Assembly (NCBI GenBank): GCA_031772625.1
Contig: CM062816.1
Span: 827,310,556-827,374,555 of the forward strand
Direction of reading: 5' to 3'
Length of the DNA: 64,000 nt
From: Pinus tabuliformis
Lineage: Eukaryota; Streptophyta; Pinopsida; Pinales; Pinaceae
Shown: positions 23,740-34,191 of the stretch, in pieces
Numbering within the stretch: the stretch's first letter is position 1
Layout: the number at the start of each line of letters is the position of its first letter
Program-made: the position numbers and the translations under genes
The notes under the pieces: model-generated
The model's database searches: none
Seen by the model: only the letters and a program-made list of their open reading frames with translations
What the model was told of the DNA's origin: nothing

Positions 23740-24163
23740 AGGTATTTTTCAAAATATTTGCATCTTGTTCCTCTGTTGGAATGTACTGCAACAACATAAT
23801 CCGCCTCTGCACACAATCTCGTAGATAGTGATACCCGATGTCGATTTGATTGGATCGATCCTGAAATATTGGATTCTCAGAGAGTTTGATACAAATATGA
23901 TTTTCCCAATAAATCACAATAGGATCCATCTTCTACCAAAATAACCCAACAAGAATCTTTCTCATCCAAATAGCCTCACATGTTTCTCAACTTGCAGCCA
24001 TGTACTCTACTTCTGCTGAGTGGAGTGCCACAGATCTCTGCTTCCTGCTGTACAAAGAAACCGTTGTTGACCCAAAACTGAAAATTCCTCCTGATGTGCT
24101 CTTTTTGTTTGATGGACTCCCCTCACAATTTGCATCTATGAAGCCTTGCAAGTTCACTCCCTC
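23740..24163 (-). mobile_element. RNase H region of copia C (end part)
   Basis: The minus strand shows IYWENHICIKLSENPIFQDRS and IDIGYHYLRDCVQ, then LQYIPTEEQDANILKNTL. This is the C-terminal RNase H block of copia elements. Upstream (23940-24163) further RNase H sequence carries an AYMAA-like helix before the B insertion. Confidence 0.75.
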
Positions 24164-24168
24164 TGTCT
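24164..24168. other. target-site duplication of element B, left copy
   Basis: TGTCT directly before the 5' LTR. It is repeated exactly at 29609-29613, directly after the 3' LTR. Confidence 0.88.
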
Positions 24169-25340
24169 CGTTGAAAAGTGTAACTAGGTTTGGTCTTCAT
24201 AATGACATGTGTAATTGTGATTTTATGTAATTGATGAAAAGAAGAAAAATAAAATTATTATTGTAGTGCTTGTCTCATGGGTTTCATGAGCAAGGAATTT
24301 TATCTTAGTGATGGCTCCCATTGCAAGCCTTTAGGATTTGTCATCTAGTCATAAAGTCAATTTGAGTCTATGTCATATATGAAGGACCCTTCTTGGGTAT
24401 ATTACTCTTACATTTGAGTTAATATAAATGTCAAGTAGCCCTCCAAGACCAAGCACAAGCATCCCTCTTCAATTCAGCTTTAAATGAATTAATTAACTCC
24501 TCCAAATAGTCATGTCGACTCACCTTATTCAAACCTGCTTATTATAGTGGAAAACCACTATAAATAGGGCCATCCACTATAAATAGGGCCATCCGAATTT
24601 GATTTAGACATAAAAAATTCAGTGCTCAAGTCTGAAGCAGAAAATGCGAAGTACAACAGAAGAAAGAGCTGAGATAGTGAAGTCGAAAAAGTGCAAAGTA
24701 TGAAGTTTAGGAGCAGAAGAAAGAGCCAAGAAAGGGTAGCCAATAAAGTGTGAAGTCTAAATCTTAAGTGTGGTAGAAGGAGCCGAGATAGGGTAGCTAA
24801 GAAAGTGAGAAATCAAAATTTTAGGTGCAGCAGAAGGAGCTGAGAAAGAGTAGCCAAGAAAGTGTGGAATCTGAAACTTAGTTGCAGCAGAAGAGAGGTC
24901 GAGACAAAGAAGGTAAAGTCTAGAAGGAAGGTTGAATGTTTGAAGATAAAGAAGATCGAAGTGGAAGGGGAGCCAAGAAAAGGAGGAGTAGAAGGTTTAC
25001 TATCGTTGTCAAAGGATCTCATTAAGGGAACTTGTGTCTTGGTCTTGGAGTGGAAAATAGGTCAAGGGTCTTGGACTTGGTATTCATCAATTGGAATCTC
25101 TATAAGAACAATTTGTGTGGGTTTTTCCTTTCAAAGAGTGAGAGGTTTTGGCCCTGGCTGATAGCCTATATTTTGTGTCTCTTGTCCCTTTATGGTTTAT
25201 GCATTGGTAACTGTTTGATGAAGAAGAACACCAATAACCTAAGTAAAAGAAGATCTCAATCTAAAGAAGTAAAAATCACTCACAAGAAATTACTAATTAA
25301 AGAGAAATCACTTAATTGTTATGCCCTAGATTTCTCAACA
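24169..25340 (+). repeat. 5' LTR of element B
   Basis: 1172 bp ending CTCAACA directly before the primer site. It contains four or five imperfect units of about 60 bp (24640-24900) with GCAGAAGAAAGAGC and AAGGGTAGCCAAGAAAGTG, also present in the 3' LTR. It is longer than the 3' LTR mainly because of a 19-bp duplication at the TATA box. Confidence 0.85.
24555..24592 (+). promoter_or_regulatory. duplicated TATA-box segment in the 5' LTR of element B
   Basis: The 19-bp unit CCACTATAAATAGGGCCAT is present twice (24555 and 24574), giving two TATAAATA boxes at 24559-24566 and 24578-24585. The 3' LTR has a single box at 28844-28851. Confidence 0.75.
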
Positions 25341-25352
25341 TGGTATCAGAGC
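25341..25352 (+). other. primer-binding site of element B
   Basis: TGGTATCAGAGC, the exact plant initiator tRNA-Met complement, starts at the base after the LTR. Confidence 0.9.
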
Positions 25353-25358
25353 TAAGGT

Positions 25359-25466
25359 GACTAAGTCAAGGAAGGTCATCTTATCAAGAGACACGGAAGG
25401 ATCAAATCTCATGACTAAGTCAAGGAAGGTCATCTTATCAAGAGACATGGAAGGATCAAATCTCAA
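25359..25466 (+). repeat. 54-bp tandem duplication in the leader of element B
   Basis: GACTAAGTCAAGGAAGGTCA to GGATCAAATCTC is present twice, at 25359 and 25413, with nearly no differences. It lies between the primer site and gag. Confidence 0.9.
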
Positions 25467-25662
25467 GGAAGGCATCAAAGCAAAGATCATCTTGAGGTCA
25501 AAGGAAGCAACATAACCCTTGATCAAAGAAGTCTACAAAGAAGTATTGATATCATCATCAACAGGAAGAAGGCCCAAAACCCTACAATTCAAAGTGTTCA
25601 TCCAAAGGAAGCTAGACCAAAAGGCGGTATCATCTCACACTTTGTAGGATCAAGGATCATTC

Positions 25663-26571
25663 TTGAAGAAAACTACCTTCATCAAGAAGAAGTTTCTATT
25701 CTCTATATCATCGTCAACATCAAGGAATCAACAAGAAGAAGGATCATCCTATCAAGTAAGTATATCTATGTCCACATTTAAATCTGTCAAAATGTATTTT
25801 TACAAAGAAAGCAACAAATTGGTTGGGACTTTAAACTATCTTGCAGGGAAGAAAAAGACATATCTGAATCTCATTGAAAATGAGGTTATGGATCATATCA
25901 AAGGATCTATCACTAAACCAAGAGAGGAAGATGCTCAAGCTCTTTCCAAATATATTAAAGGGGAAGCTAGGTCTCAAAGGATTCTCATAGAATCCATCAA
26001 GGATCCCCTCATCCCATATGTATCTAAAATCAAAACTTCAAAAGAAATCTATGACAAACTGGTACAGTTGTCTTTTGTAATCACTGCTAGAGAATTCATC
26101 TCATTAAGGAAAGAAATATATAAGTTGAATATGTCAATGGATATATGATATCTGAGATCAACTACAAGAATTGGGAGAAGTCATGTTTTTGAAATGAATA
26201 CAGTTGTATTAAATGCACTACGGGAGGAGTGGGGTAATTTTACTTCAAGTATTTATGGGAAGAAAGAAGCTACTCCATTCCAGGATCTATGGTCAATATG
26301 CAAGATTGAAGAATCTAGACTAAATGCCAAATATGATGTGGGAGAAGGTGAACAAAGTCAAGCTTATGTTACAATGACAAGAAGAAAGGGAAAATTTGGA
26401 AAGTCTGGTTCTTGGAAAAAGAAAATGGACATGTCTAAACTTCAATTCTATGGGTGTCAGGAATATGGACACTATAAAAGAGATTGTCCTAAGGTCAATA
26501 AGGACAACAAAAGAGGAAGAGAAGAAGCCCATTTCGCCATAGAAGTAGAGGAAGATGAAAAGAGGAAGTAA
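25663..26571 (+). mobile_element. gag of element B
   Basis: The first open piece (25663-26148, 161 codons) has the copia capsid-like segment with GEARSQRILIESIKDPLIPY and KTSKEIYDKLVQL. The second (26194-26571, 125 codons) has VVLNALREEWGNFTSSIYG and ATPFQDLWSICKIEESRL, then a nucleocapsid knuckle FYGCQEYGHYKRDCP and an acidic tail. This is typical of the gag half of plant copia polyproteins. Confidence 0.85.
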
Positions 26572-28450
26572 GAGATCTCTATTACTGTGATAGTCTTCCT
26601 CACCTAAGCTCTTCTCAAATTCCCAAGTCTTTTGTTGTAAGATATGGCTATCATGATAGGATGCATCAAAGCATCATAGAAGCATTAAGAGCAAGAGAAA
26701 AGGACATCATCATAGAGAAGCATGGAAGATGGTTAGAATCTATGGAATTCAAGGATATAGCTCTTGGGAATCTCATTGGGAACATAAGTAGCAAGGTCAT
26801 CTAGTACAAGTTTTATCATACATCTGTCAAATAGAAACATTTTTTGATGGGGATACTTTAGATCCTCAAGATTCTATGATGGAATCTGCATCGAAAGGTT
26901 CACCGATCAAGAGAGGAAGCAAGTGTTTCATCAAGAATTCCAAACTTGTGGAATTCATGGGACGTTGGTATGAGGACATAAAAGTAAAGCATCTAAAGGG
27001 ATTGAGACTCTTTCAATCAAGGAAGCTGCTGCAAGAAGTCTGAATGACTCAAAGGAAAAATGAGGTATGTATGCTTACATTTGATATTGTGGAAGTCATG
27101 TCATATTGTTGCAGGGAACATGGATCAATGCTCTATCTTGAAAGCATAATCAAAAGGAAGGATCTCCTCCCTCTAAGAAATGCATGAATGCATGGTCATA
27201 CATTCACTAGATGAAATCAACATAATATGTGCTCATATGAAGTATGAGGTGGCTGACATCAATTGAGGAAATTTGATTGGAAGTTCCTGGGAATGAGATG
27301 TGTGACGAAAGGAAGGAAGAGATCATGGAATATGCAACTATGGTAAAGGTTATCAACATCTGAAAGACCAATAATATTTGACTAGGATATCTCCATGAAA
27401 GATATGAAGACAGAGTCTGAAAAATAAAGAGACCCTTGAAAATATATATCTTTGGGAGATGTCTCAATATGTATGTAGGATGTTGATGCAAACTAGTGGA
27501 TGTCATGATGAAAGACCATCAAAAAGGTAATGTTGATTTAAATGTTCATTACATTATTCTTGAATATTTGGATAGGATCATGCAAAGGCGTCGAGGGAGT
27601 ATCTATGGATATATTCCACCACCGATGCACATGTAGTAGGATTAAATATCCTTAAGTAAATATGGCATGAAGAAAGAAACATGTCATGAAGGAAGCTCGG
27701 ATATGGATTGATGGATCACTTTTTGATGATGAAATGACTAACTCATGAATGAAAGTAATGGATGGTCTATGCCCTATGTAGAAGTCCCAAACATGAAGAC
27801 TCCTAGATAACAAAATAGTTTCATGAAATTGTGAAGAGGAGTTCTTCAAGTAGCTTATTATCCAATAATCTCCACCTGAGGAGCTGTCATAGGTCCCTAA
27901 TTAAGAGGGAGCTTGGAAAAGAGTTTCTTACTTGGAATAAACTTGGAAATTCCTAAGCCAAGAGGGTGCTTAGGTACATTCCTTCTATAGGAATGAGTAC
28001 ATTCCTGTACTGGAATAGTTATTTCCTCCCTAATTAAGAGGGAGAAATATACACATCATTATTGTCTTCACTTGGGAAGACAAAATGGAGGATTAGGTAA
28101 GAATCTAGCATTCAATGATCTTTGAGGATATATTAAGAGTAGTCATTAAGGACCAATATTCTTTGAGGATAGGGAATCCAAGATAAGAATAGTCTTGATG
28201 GAACACACCTTGAGAACCTAGGTGGGGTATGTTCCATGAGAGACAATAATGAGGGTGTTTATACATCATTGGTCTCACCAACATTGTGCTCAAATCTTGT
28301 GGAGAGATAGAGATCTTATTCAAGGCCATGCTATGTGAAAAATGATGATTGATATGATGCTATGTAGATGGGTTACCAATCCGACTCTTCTTATGAGAAA
28401 TTCTTCAAATTGAGAATGACCAAGTACCATTATGAATACCTCCCTATTTA
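26572..28450 (+). other. non-coding 3' interior of element B
   Basis: No pol domain is recognisable in any frame on either strand. Three related purine-rich segments, TTAAGAGGGAG or TTTAGGAGGGAG, occur at about 27900, 28028 and 28447. Only the last is joined to the LTR, so polypurine-tract-like sequence has been multiplied here. Confidence 0.6.
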
Positions 28451-28458
28451 GGAGGGAG
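28451..28458 (+). other. polypurine tract of element B
   Basis: GGAGGGAG directly abuts the LTR start TGTTGA. Read in frame, the junction gives ...RREC followed by a stop inside the LTR. Confidence 0.8.
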
Positions 28459-29608
28459 TGTTGAAAAGTGTAACCAGGTTCCTTAATTACTTGTGTAATT
28501 GTGATTTTATGTAATTGATGAAAATAAGAAAAATAAAATTATTATTGTAGTGCTTGTCTCATGGGTTTCATGAGCAAGGAATTTTATTTTAGTGATGGCT
28601 CCTATTGTGAGCCTTTAATATTTGTCATCTAGTCATAAAAGTAAATTTGAGTCTATGTTATGTATGAAGGACCCTTATTGGGTATATTACACTTATGTAT
28701 GAGTCAATAGAAATGCCAAGTAGCCCTCCAAGACCAAGCACAAACATCTCTCTTCAAGTCAGCTTCAAATGAATTAATTAACTCCTCCAAACAGTCATGT
28801 CGGCTCACCTTATTCAAGTCCGCTTATTACAGTGGAAACTCACTATAAATAGGGCCATGTGAATTTCATTTAGACACAAAATTTTGGTAATCAAGTATGA
28901 AGAAGAAAATGTGAATTACAACAGAAGAAAGAGCCAAGTTAGGGTAGTCGAGAAAGTGTGAAGTCCGAAGTTTAGGTGCAGAAGAAAGAGCCGAGAAAGG
29001 GTAGCCAAGAAAGTGTGAAGTCTGAAGCTTAAGTGCAACATAAGGATTCGAGATAGGGTAGCCGAGAAAGTGCGAAGTCTGAAGGTTAGGTGCAACAGAA
29101 GGAGATGAGGAAGAGTAGCCAAGAAAAGAGTGAGATTTGATGCTTAGTTACAACAGAAGACAGGGAAAAACAAAGAAGGTAAAGTCTAGAAGGAAGGCCG
29201 AATGTTTGAAGCTAAAGAATATCAAATTGGAAGAGGAGCTGAGAAAAGGAAAGGAGAAGAAGGTTTATGGTCATTTTCAAAGGATCTCATTAAGAGAACT
29301 TGTGTCTTGGTCTTGGAGTGGAAAATAGGTCAAGGGTCTTGGTCTTGGTATTCATCAATTGGAATCTCTATAAGAACAATTTGTGCATGTTTTTCCTCTC
29401 AAAGAGTTAGAGGTTTTGGCCCTGGCTAATAGCCTAAATTTTTGGTCTCTTGCCTCTTTATATTTTATGAATTGGTAGAAGTTTGATGAAGAAGAACACT
29501 AATAACCTAAGTAAAATAAGATCCTAATCTAAAGAAGTAAAAATCACTCAAAAGAAGTTACTAGTTGAAGAGAAATCACTTAATTGCTATGCCCTAGATT
29601 TCTCAACA
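28459..29608 (+). repeat. 3' LTR of element B
   Basis: 1150 bp, TGTTGAAAAG to CTCAACA, colinear with 24169-25340 apart from small length changes. It carries one TATAAATA box and the same approximately 60-bp arrays (28915-29150). Confidence 0.86.
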
Positions 29609-29613
29609 TGTCT

Positions 29614-30282
29614 GTTTATGCTAAAGACCAAACTAAGTAGTGCCTTTGAGGTATCTCAACACATGCTTTGCTACCTTCCAATACAATTTGGTTGGCTTAA
29701 CCATTGCTTGACTAAGTTGGTTAACTGCATAACACATGTCTGGTCATGTGTTCACCAAATACATAAGTGAACCCACAAGATGCCTGTAAATGGTAGCCTC
29801 CACTAGTTCACCTGAATTAGCATCCTCTTTCCTCTAGTTTCTTACTAGAGGGGTCTCCATGAGTTTTCACCTGTCCATGTGAAAACTTTGAAGTATCTAG
29901 TTGACATACTTTCCTTAAGAGACAAACAATTCCCCATCTCCTTTCCATACTTCCAAACTAAGGAAGTAGTGCATGAGGCCCATGTCCTTCATCTCGAACT
30001 CTCTTGAAAGGTCCTCCTTGCAAGATCTAATCAACTGCTCATCACCAGTAAGGATCAAGTCATCAACATATAAAAAAATAATCAATAATTTACCTTCTAC
30101 CACAATGTGATAAAGGTTTTCATCTGCTTCACTTTTGGTGAAGCCCAAACTGGTGAGAGATATCGATCCTGGTATACCAAGCACAGGGTGCTTTCTTGAG
30201 TCCATACAATGCTCACTTGAGTCTGTACACATGCAACTCTCTGTCAAAGGTCTCAAATCCCTATGGATGCTCAATCTACACC
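29614..30282 (-). mobile_element. reverse transcriptase region of copia C, C-terminal part
   Basis: The minus-strand open piece 30274-29915 has GFTKSEADENLYH, LLIIFLYVDDLILTG (catalytic YVDD) and LSREFEMKDMGLMHYFLSLE. Further left lie the copia blocks leading to RNase H. The hAT-like element at 30283 separates it from the N-terminal part. Confidence 0.85.
30275..30282. other. target-site duplication of the hAT-like element, left copy
   Basis: TCTACACC here and TATACACC at 31283-31290 flank the element and match at seven of eight sites. An eight-base duplication is diagnostic of the hAT superfamily. Confidence 0.75.
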
Positions 30283-31282
30283 CATAGTTTTAAAATTCGG
30301 CCGTTTCGAAACCGAAACGGCCGAGTTGATCCATTTCGTTGCCCTCAGAAGTGACTCGGTAGAAGAAACGGTTCGTTTGGCTGACTCGGCCGAGTCACAA
30401 ACAGCGGCCCTTAACCCCAGTAAAACAGTGATTTAACAATTTTTTAATGATTTTTTAAGGTGTTTTTTGATTGGTTTGGACTCCAATGCATTTTATGAAT
30501 TAGTTAAATGTTATTTGGGGTCCATTTCCCCCTCCCAAACCTTATTTAACACACTCAAATGCTCTGTACTATTGATATGATATTCAAATTTCATGGTAAT
30601 GTTAAATTCTTAAAGTAAAAGTGACATTCTCCTTAATCTTCATTTTCATCCTTTTACTTAAATTTTTAACATTACCATGAAATGACTCAGGATGTTTGAG
30701 GGTGGTTTCAGCCTCATTGGATTTCATGTGGAGAAAGTAGAATTTTAGATTTCATTCAAAATCCAGCAGACTTATCAGTTTTTCAGGATTTCAGGATTGG
30801 AGGATTGCAATGTTTCCATTGAATTTTGTCATGTATTAGGGTATGGAACTCGTATTTAATCAAGAGCACCAATCCCTCTATGTACCTTGATGTTAGTGAC
30901 ATTGGTTGTCGAACTCCTCTGGGATTCGCTCCCAAACCAAGAGCTTCTAAAAATGTCGCTCCCGCTCCCGTTTTCGCTCTCGCTCCCCACTTTCGCTCCT
31001 GCTCCCAAGTAACACTGAGCCAGATGATGTTGGCAACTCTAGCAGTAGCCACTAGCCAGTAGTACTAGTCATAGACTTTTGTTATAGAGGCCATTTATAG
31101 CCTCCTTGGTTATGTGTTTTTTTTTTTATCTCTATATCATCATCGTGTATGTATTGGGCAATGCACTGGGTGCCATTTTGATATAATGGATATATTCATG
31201 AGCAGTCGGAGTCGGAGTCGGAGTCAGAGTCGGAGTCGACCCTTGGCCAAGTTGGAGTCAGAGTCAGAGTTTTAAAACTATG
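30283..31282. mobile_element. hAT-like non-autonomous DNA transposon, 1000 bp
   Basis: Terminal inverted repeats of 16 bp with one mismatch: CATAGTTTTAAAATTC at the left and the complement of GAGTTTTAAAACTATG at the right. They lie inside an 8-bp target duplication with one mismatch. Subterminal regions carry short reiterated motifs, CTCGG/GGCCGAG at the left (30300-30410) and GAGTCG/GAGTCA at the right (31205-31270), as hAT transposases are known to need. No transposase is present; the 78-codon frame at 30826-31062 has only low-complexity content, including a run of CGCTCC-type repeats. It is inserted in the reverse transcriptase region of copia C. Confidence 0.78.
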
Positions 31283-31290
31283 TATACACC

Positions 31291-31630
31291 TCCTCCTCAA
31301 TAACTCCATTGAGGAATGTTGTCATCACATCCATCTGGTGGATCTTCCACCCCATCTACGCTGACAGTGCTAGAATTGACCTGATGGATGAGTACCTTGC
31401 CACTAGAGCAAAGGTCTCCTCATAGTCAATTCCCTCAACCTGAGAGAACTCCTTGGCCACAAATCTATCCTTGTGTTTCTCTATGCTTACATCTACCCCA
31501 TGCTTTACCTTGTAAAGTCATCTCGAACCAACCATTGATTTATCTGCTAGTCTTGAGACTAATTCCCAAACACTGTTTCTGATAATGGAATCATATTCCT
31601 CTACCATAACATCAACCCATACTGGTCGCT
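31291..31630 (-). mobile_element. reverse transcriptase region of copia C, N-terminal part
   Basis: The minus strand shows NSVWELVSRLADKS, a KHKDRFVAKEFSQVEGIDY block, and QMDVMTTFLNGVIEEEVY. These are the first copia reverse transcriptase blocks. The sequence stops at the hAT-like insertion. Confidence 0.78.
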
Positions 31631-32700
31631 CTATAGCTTCCTTGATGAGGATGGCTTAGTCTCTACAAGCTCACCCATTAGAGCCATGTAGTCAGTGTAC
31701 CGATCTGACGACCTCCTTTTCCTGCGTTGTGATGTGGGTGTTCCCACATTCTCTCTAGCATCCTGCAATAATCTATCAGCTTCCCTGTTTTGATTCCTTC
31801 CTTCCTTGGAGCTATCTACTTGAGTGGATGTCTCCACTCTCTGCTCCTCTAGTTGTGGCTGCTCCACAACTTCTTGAGGTTCTTCCTTTGGAGCCAAAAG
31901 ATCCTGATCAGGATGCAACTGAAGCTCCCTCTCAAGATAACACCTCAATTCATTCTCCTCGTCATGTTTCACATCTCTTCTAACCATTGTCATCCCGAGA
32001 GATGGAACGTACACACGATAGTTGTGAGGTGTGTCTGTGTACCCCACAAATATGCCCAACTTTGTTGTCGACTCTAGCTTTTTCCTTGCTTCCTTGGAAA
32101 CATTACAGTAAACTGATGATCCAAAGATCCTGAAGTGTGACACATCTAGTTTCTTCTATGAAAAAGATTCCTTTGGTTTACTCATGCCAAGAATCTCGCG
32201 AGGACTCCTTTTCTGCAAATAGATCGTTGTGTTGCATGCTTCAGCCCACAAGTGTAGAGGTATGCTTTAGTCATGCAACACCACCCTCGCTTCTCCCACA
32301 ATAATTTTGATCTTCCTCTCAGCCACCCCATTCTATTATGGGTTATGGGGTGCTGTCAAATCCCGTCAAATGCCTTCCTTTTCACATAAGTTTTTAAATT
32401 TAGCCAACACATACTCACCACCGATATCGCTCCTGAGAGCATTCACTTTCCTGCTAGTTTCTTTCTCAACAATTGCTTTAAACTCAACAAATTTGGAGTA
32501 TGTGTGATCTTTCTTTTGCATGAAGTATATACAACACTTTCGTGAGAAATCATCTATGAATATAACATAATACCTATGATTGGTAGTGGAGGTTGTCGAG
32601 AAAGGTCCACAGACATCAGAGTGGATCCTTTTAAGGACTACATGTGATTTGTTGTCCCAATCATTGAAGGTGGATTTTGTGTACTTCCCCAACGTACACC
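31631..32700 (-). mobile_element. integrase region of copia C
   Basis: The open piece 32692-32366 has HSDVCGPFSTTS and RYYVIFIDDFSRKCCIYFMQ, then ALRSDIGGEYV. This is the catalytic core of copia integrase. The piece 32143-31631 has FRIFGSSVYCNVSKEARKKL and KLGIFVGYT, the core end and hydrophobic C-terminal module, then an acidic, proline-rich linker to the reverse transcriptase. The order is standard for copia, in which integrase precedes reverse transcriptase. Confidence 0.85.
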
Positions 32701-33149
32701 CTTTGCATGTATCCCGCTGCTCTCATGCTCCTTTGGGGAGGCCTGTAGAAATATACCACATAATATTCAAAGCACCATGATGCAAATGGCCAAGTCTTTT
32801 ATGCCATAATTAGCTGACATCTTAGCTCTGCACCTTCTCTTATTTTTTTCTCAATGTTACACAATCTTCCACATCTAATTTGTAGAGGTTCTTCACTCAA
32901 ACCCCGATCTGATTCACTTGTCCCATGGTGATGTGTCTAATGAAAACCTTCCCTTTTCAGAATATCACATCGTAGCCATGGTCTTCCAACATAGCTACAG
33001 AAACTAGATTGTTCTTCAGACCCGGTACAAACATCACATCCTTGAGCCTGAGAGAGAAGTCAGAATCCCTCTGAAAAGTAACTGTACCAATTTCAGTCAT
33101 GTTATACCTTTCATCATTTCCCATATCAATGTGCATTTGGAGATCCTTC

Positions 33150-34116
33150 TCCTATAAGTCACTGAAAAATTCTTTGTTCCCCATCATGTGGAATGAGGCA
33201 CCGCTATCTAGATACCACAGGCTACCCATCACTTTGCTTTCCATGCATGAAATGAGGGTAAAATCAAGTTCGAACTGTGAAGCCAAAGCTTCACTTGCTG
33301 CTTCTCTTGCAGTCTTCTTGCTTGCCTTCTTGTGTGGACATTTCGTTGCATAGTGCCCAAATTCATGACAGTTAAAGCACTTGATTCTGGACAAGTCTTT
33401 CTTCTTGCCCCCTGAACTCGAATATTCTTTGGATTGGGATTTATTCCATTTCCCTTTCCATCCAAGGCACATTTCTCCTCATCCTCTCCCTTGGATGAGG
33501 TCTCGTCTTTGGTGTTCCGCCTTATTTCTTCTTGGACTAGATTGGACCATAACCACTCCCAACTCGGTAGTTTCTCTCTACCATTTACAAAATCTTAATA
33601 GTCATTCCATCTCTTGGGAAGGCCCAAAAGTTATAGAGCTTCCAACTCTTGTTCAGGGACATTAACACCAACCATGCCAAGTTCGTCACGACACTTGGTA
33701 AACCTGCTCAGGTACTGCGAAATTGTGTTGTTCTTTTGCATCTTTATGCTTCAAAGCTTGTCCTTGAGTGCCAACTTACCGTGGTCACTATTGTTCTTGA
33801 ACAATTTGGTCATTTCTTTCCACATCGCAAACAGAGCCTATTTTCTATGGAGATTTAAGACAATATGATCCCGAACTCCCTCCAATATGATTCTCCTCAC
33901 TTTGGCCACATCCTTCTTCCTCTGAGCAAGATTATGGGCATCAGATGCTTGGGGTTTTGCTACATTTTTCTTGACACATTCTAGCATCCTATTATCATCC
34001 AATATTGCCTCCATCAGGTCCTTCCATGCAACAAAGTTTGAGGTGCCTTCCAAGGCATACTCGAGCCTGAGTCCATTAAAAGCCATCTTCTTAGTATTAA
34101 AGAAAACCTGCAACAC
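33150..34116 (-). mobile_element. gag and protease region of copia C
   Basis: The capsid-like piece 34116-33838 starts MLQVFFNTKKMAFNGLRLEY and contains WKDLMEAILDDN. The piece 33472-33152 contains the knuckle IKCFNCHEFGHYATKCPH and the protease active site LWYLDSGASFHMMG. Both are standard copia modules. Confidence 0.85.
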
Positions 34117-34179
34117 TGATCTTCAAATTCAAATCTCCTACAATGAAAACTTTGAAATATCTTCTCTACAGTGATTCTA

Positions 34180-34191
34180 GCTCTGATACCA
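34180..34191 (-). other. primer-binding site of copia C
   Basis: The minus strand reads TGGTATCAGAGC directly after the 5' LTR ends at 34192, an exact initiator tRNA-Met complement. Confidence 0.9.

Larger units (their letters stand above)
24169..29608 (+). mobile_element. gag-only copia-like element B
   Basis: 5' LTR 24169-25340, primer site 25341-25352, polypurine tract, 3' LTR 28459-29608, and a perfect 5-bp target duplication (TGTCT). The 3.1-kb interior encodes a copia gag (UBN2-type capsid plus one knuckle) at about 25760-26571. I find no protease, integrase, reverse transcriptase or RNase H in the remaining 1.9 kb. The gag part has about two to three breaks; the LTRs are moderately diverged. 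It must have relied on enzymes of another element. It is inserted in the RNase H region of copia C, in the opposite orientation. Confidence 0.85.

Noticed and set aside
28916-29122. Repetitive minus-strand frame with a 20-residue period (LLLHLxFxLHTFxATLSR)
   Set aside because: It is the complement of the approximately 60-bp array in the LTR of element B. A period divisible by three keeps it open by chance.
30826-31062. 78-codon frame inside the hAT-like element
   Set aside because: Content is dominated by CGCTCC-type repeats and lacks any hAT transposase block. Probably non-coding.
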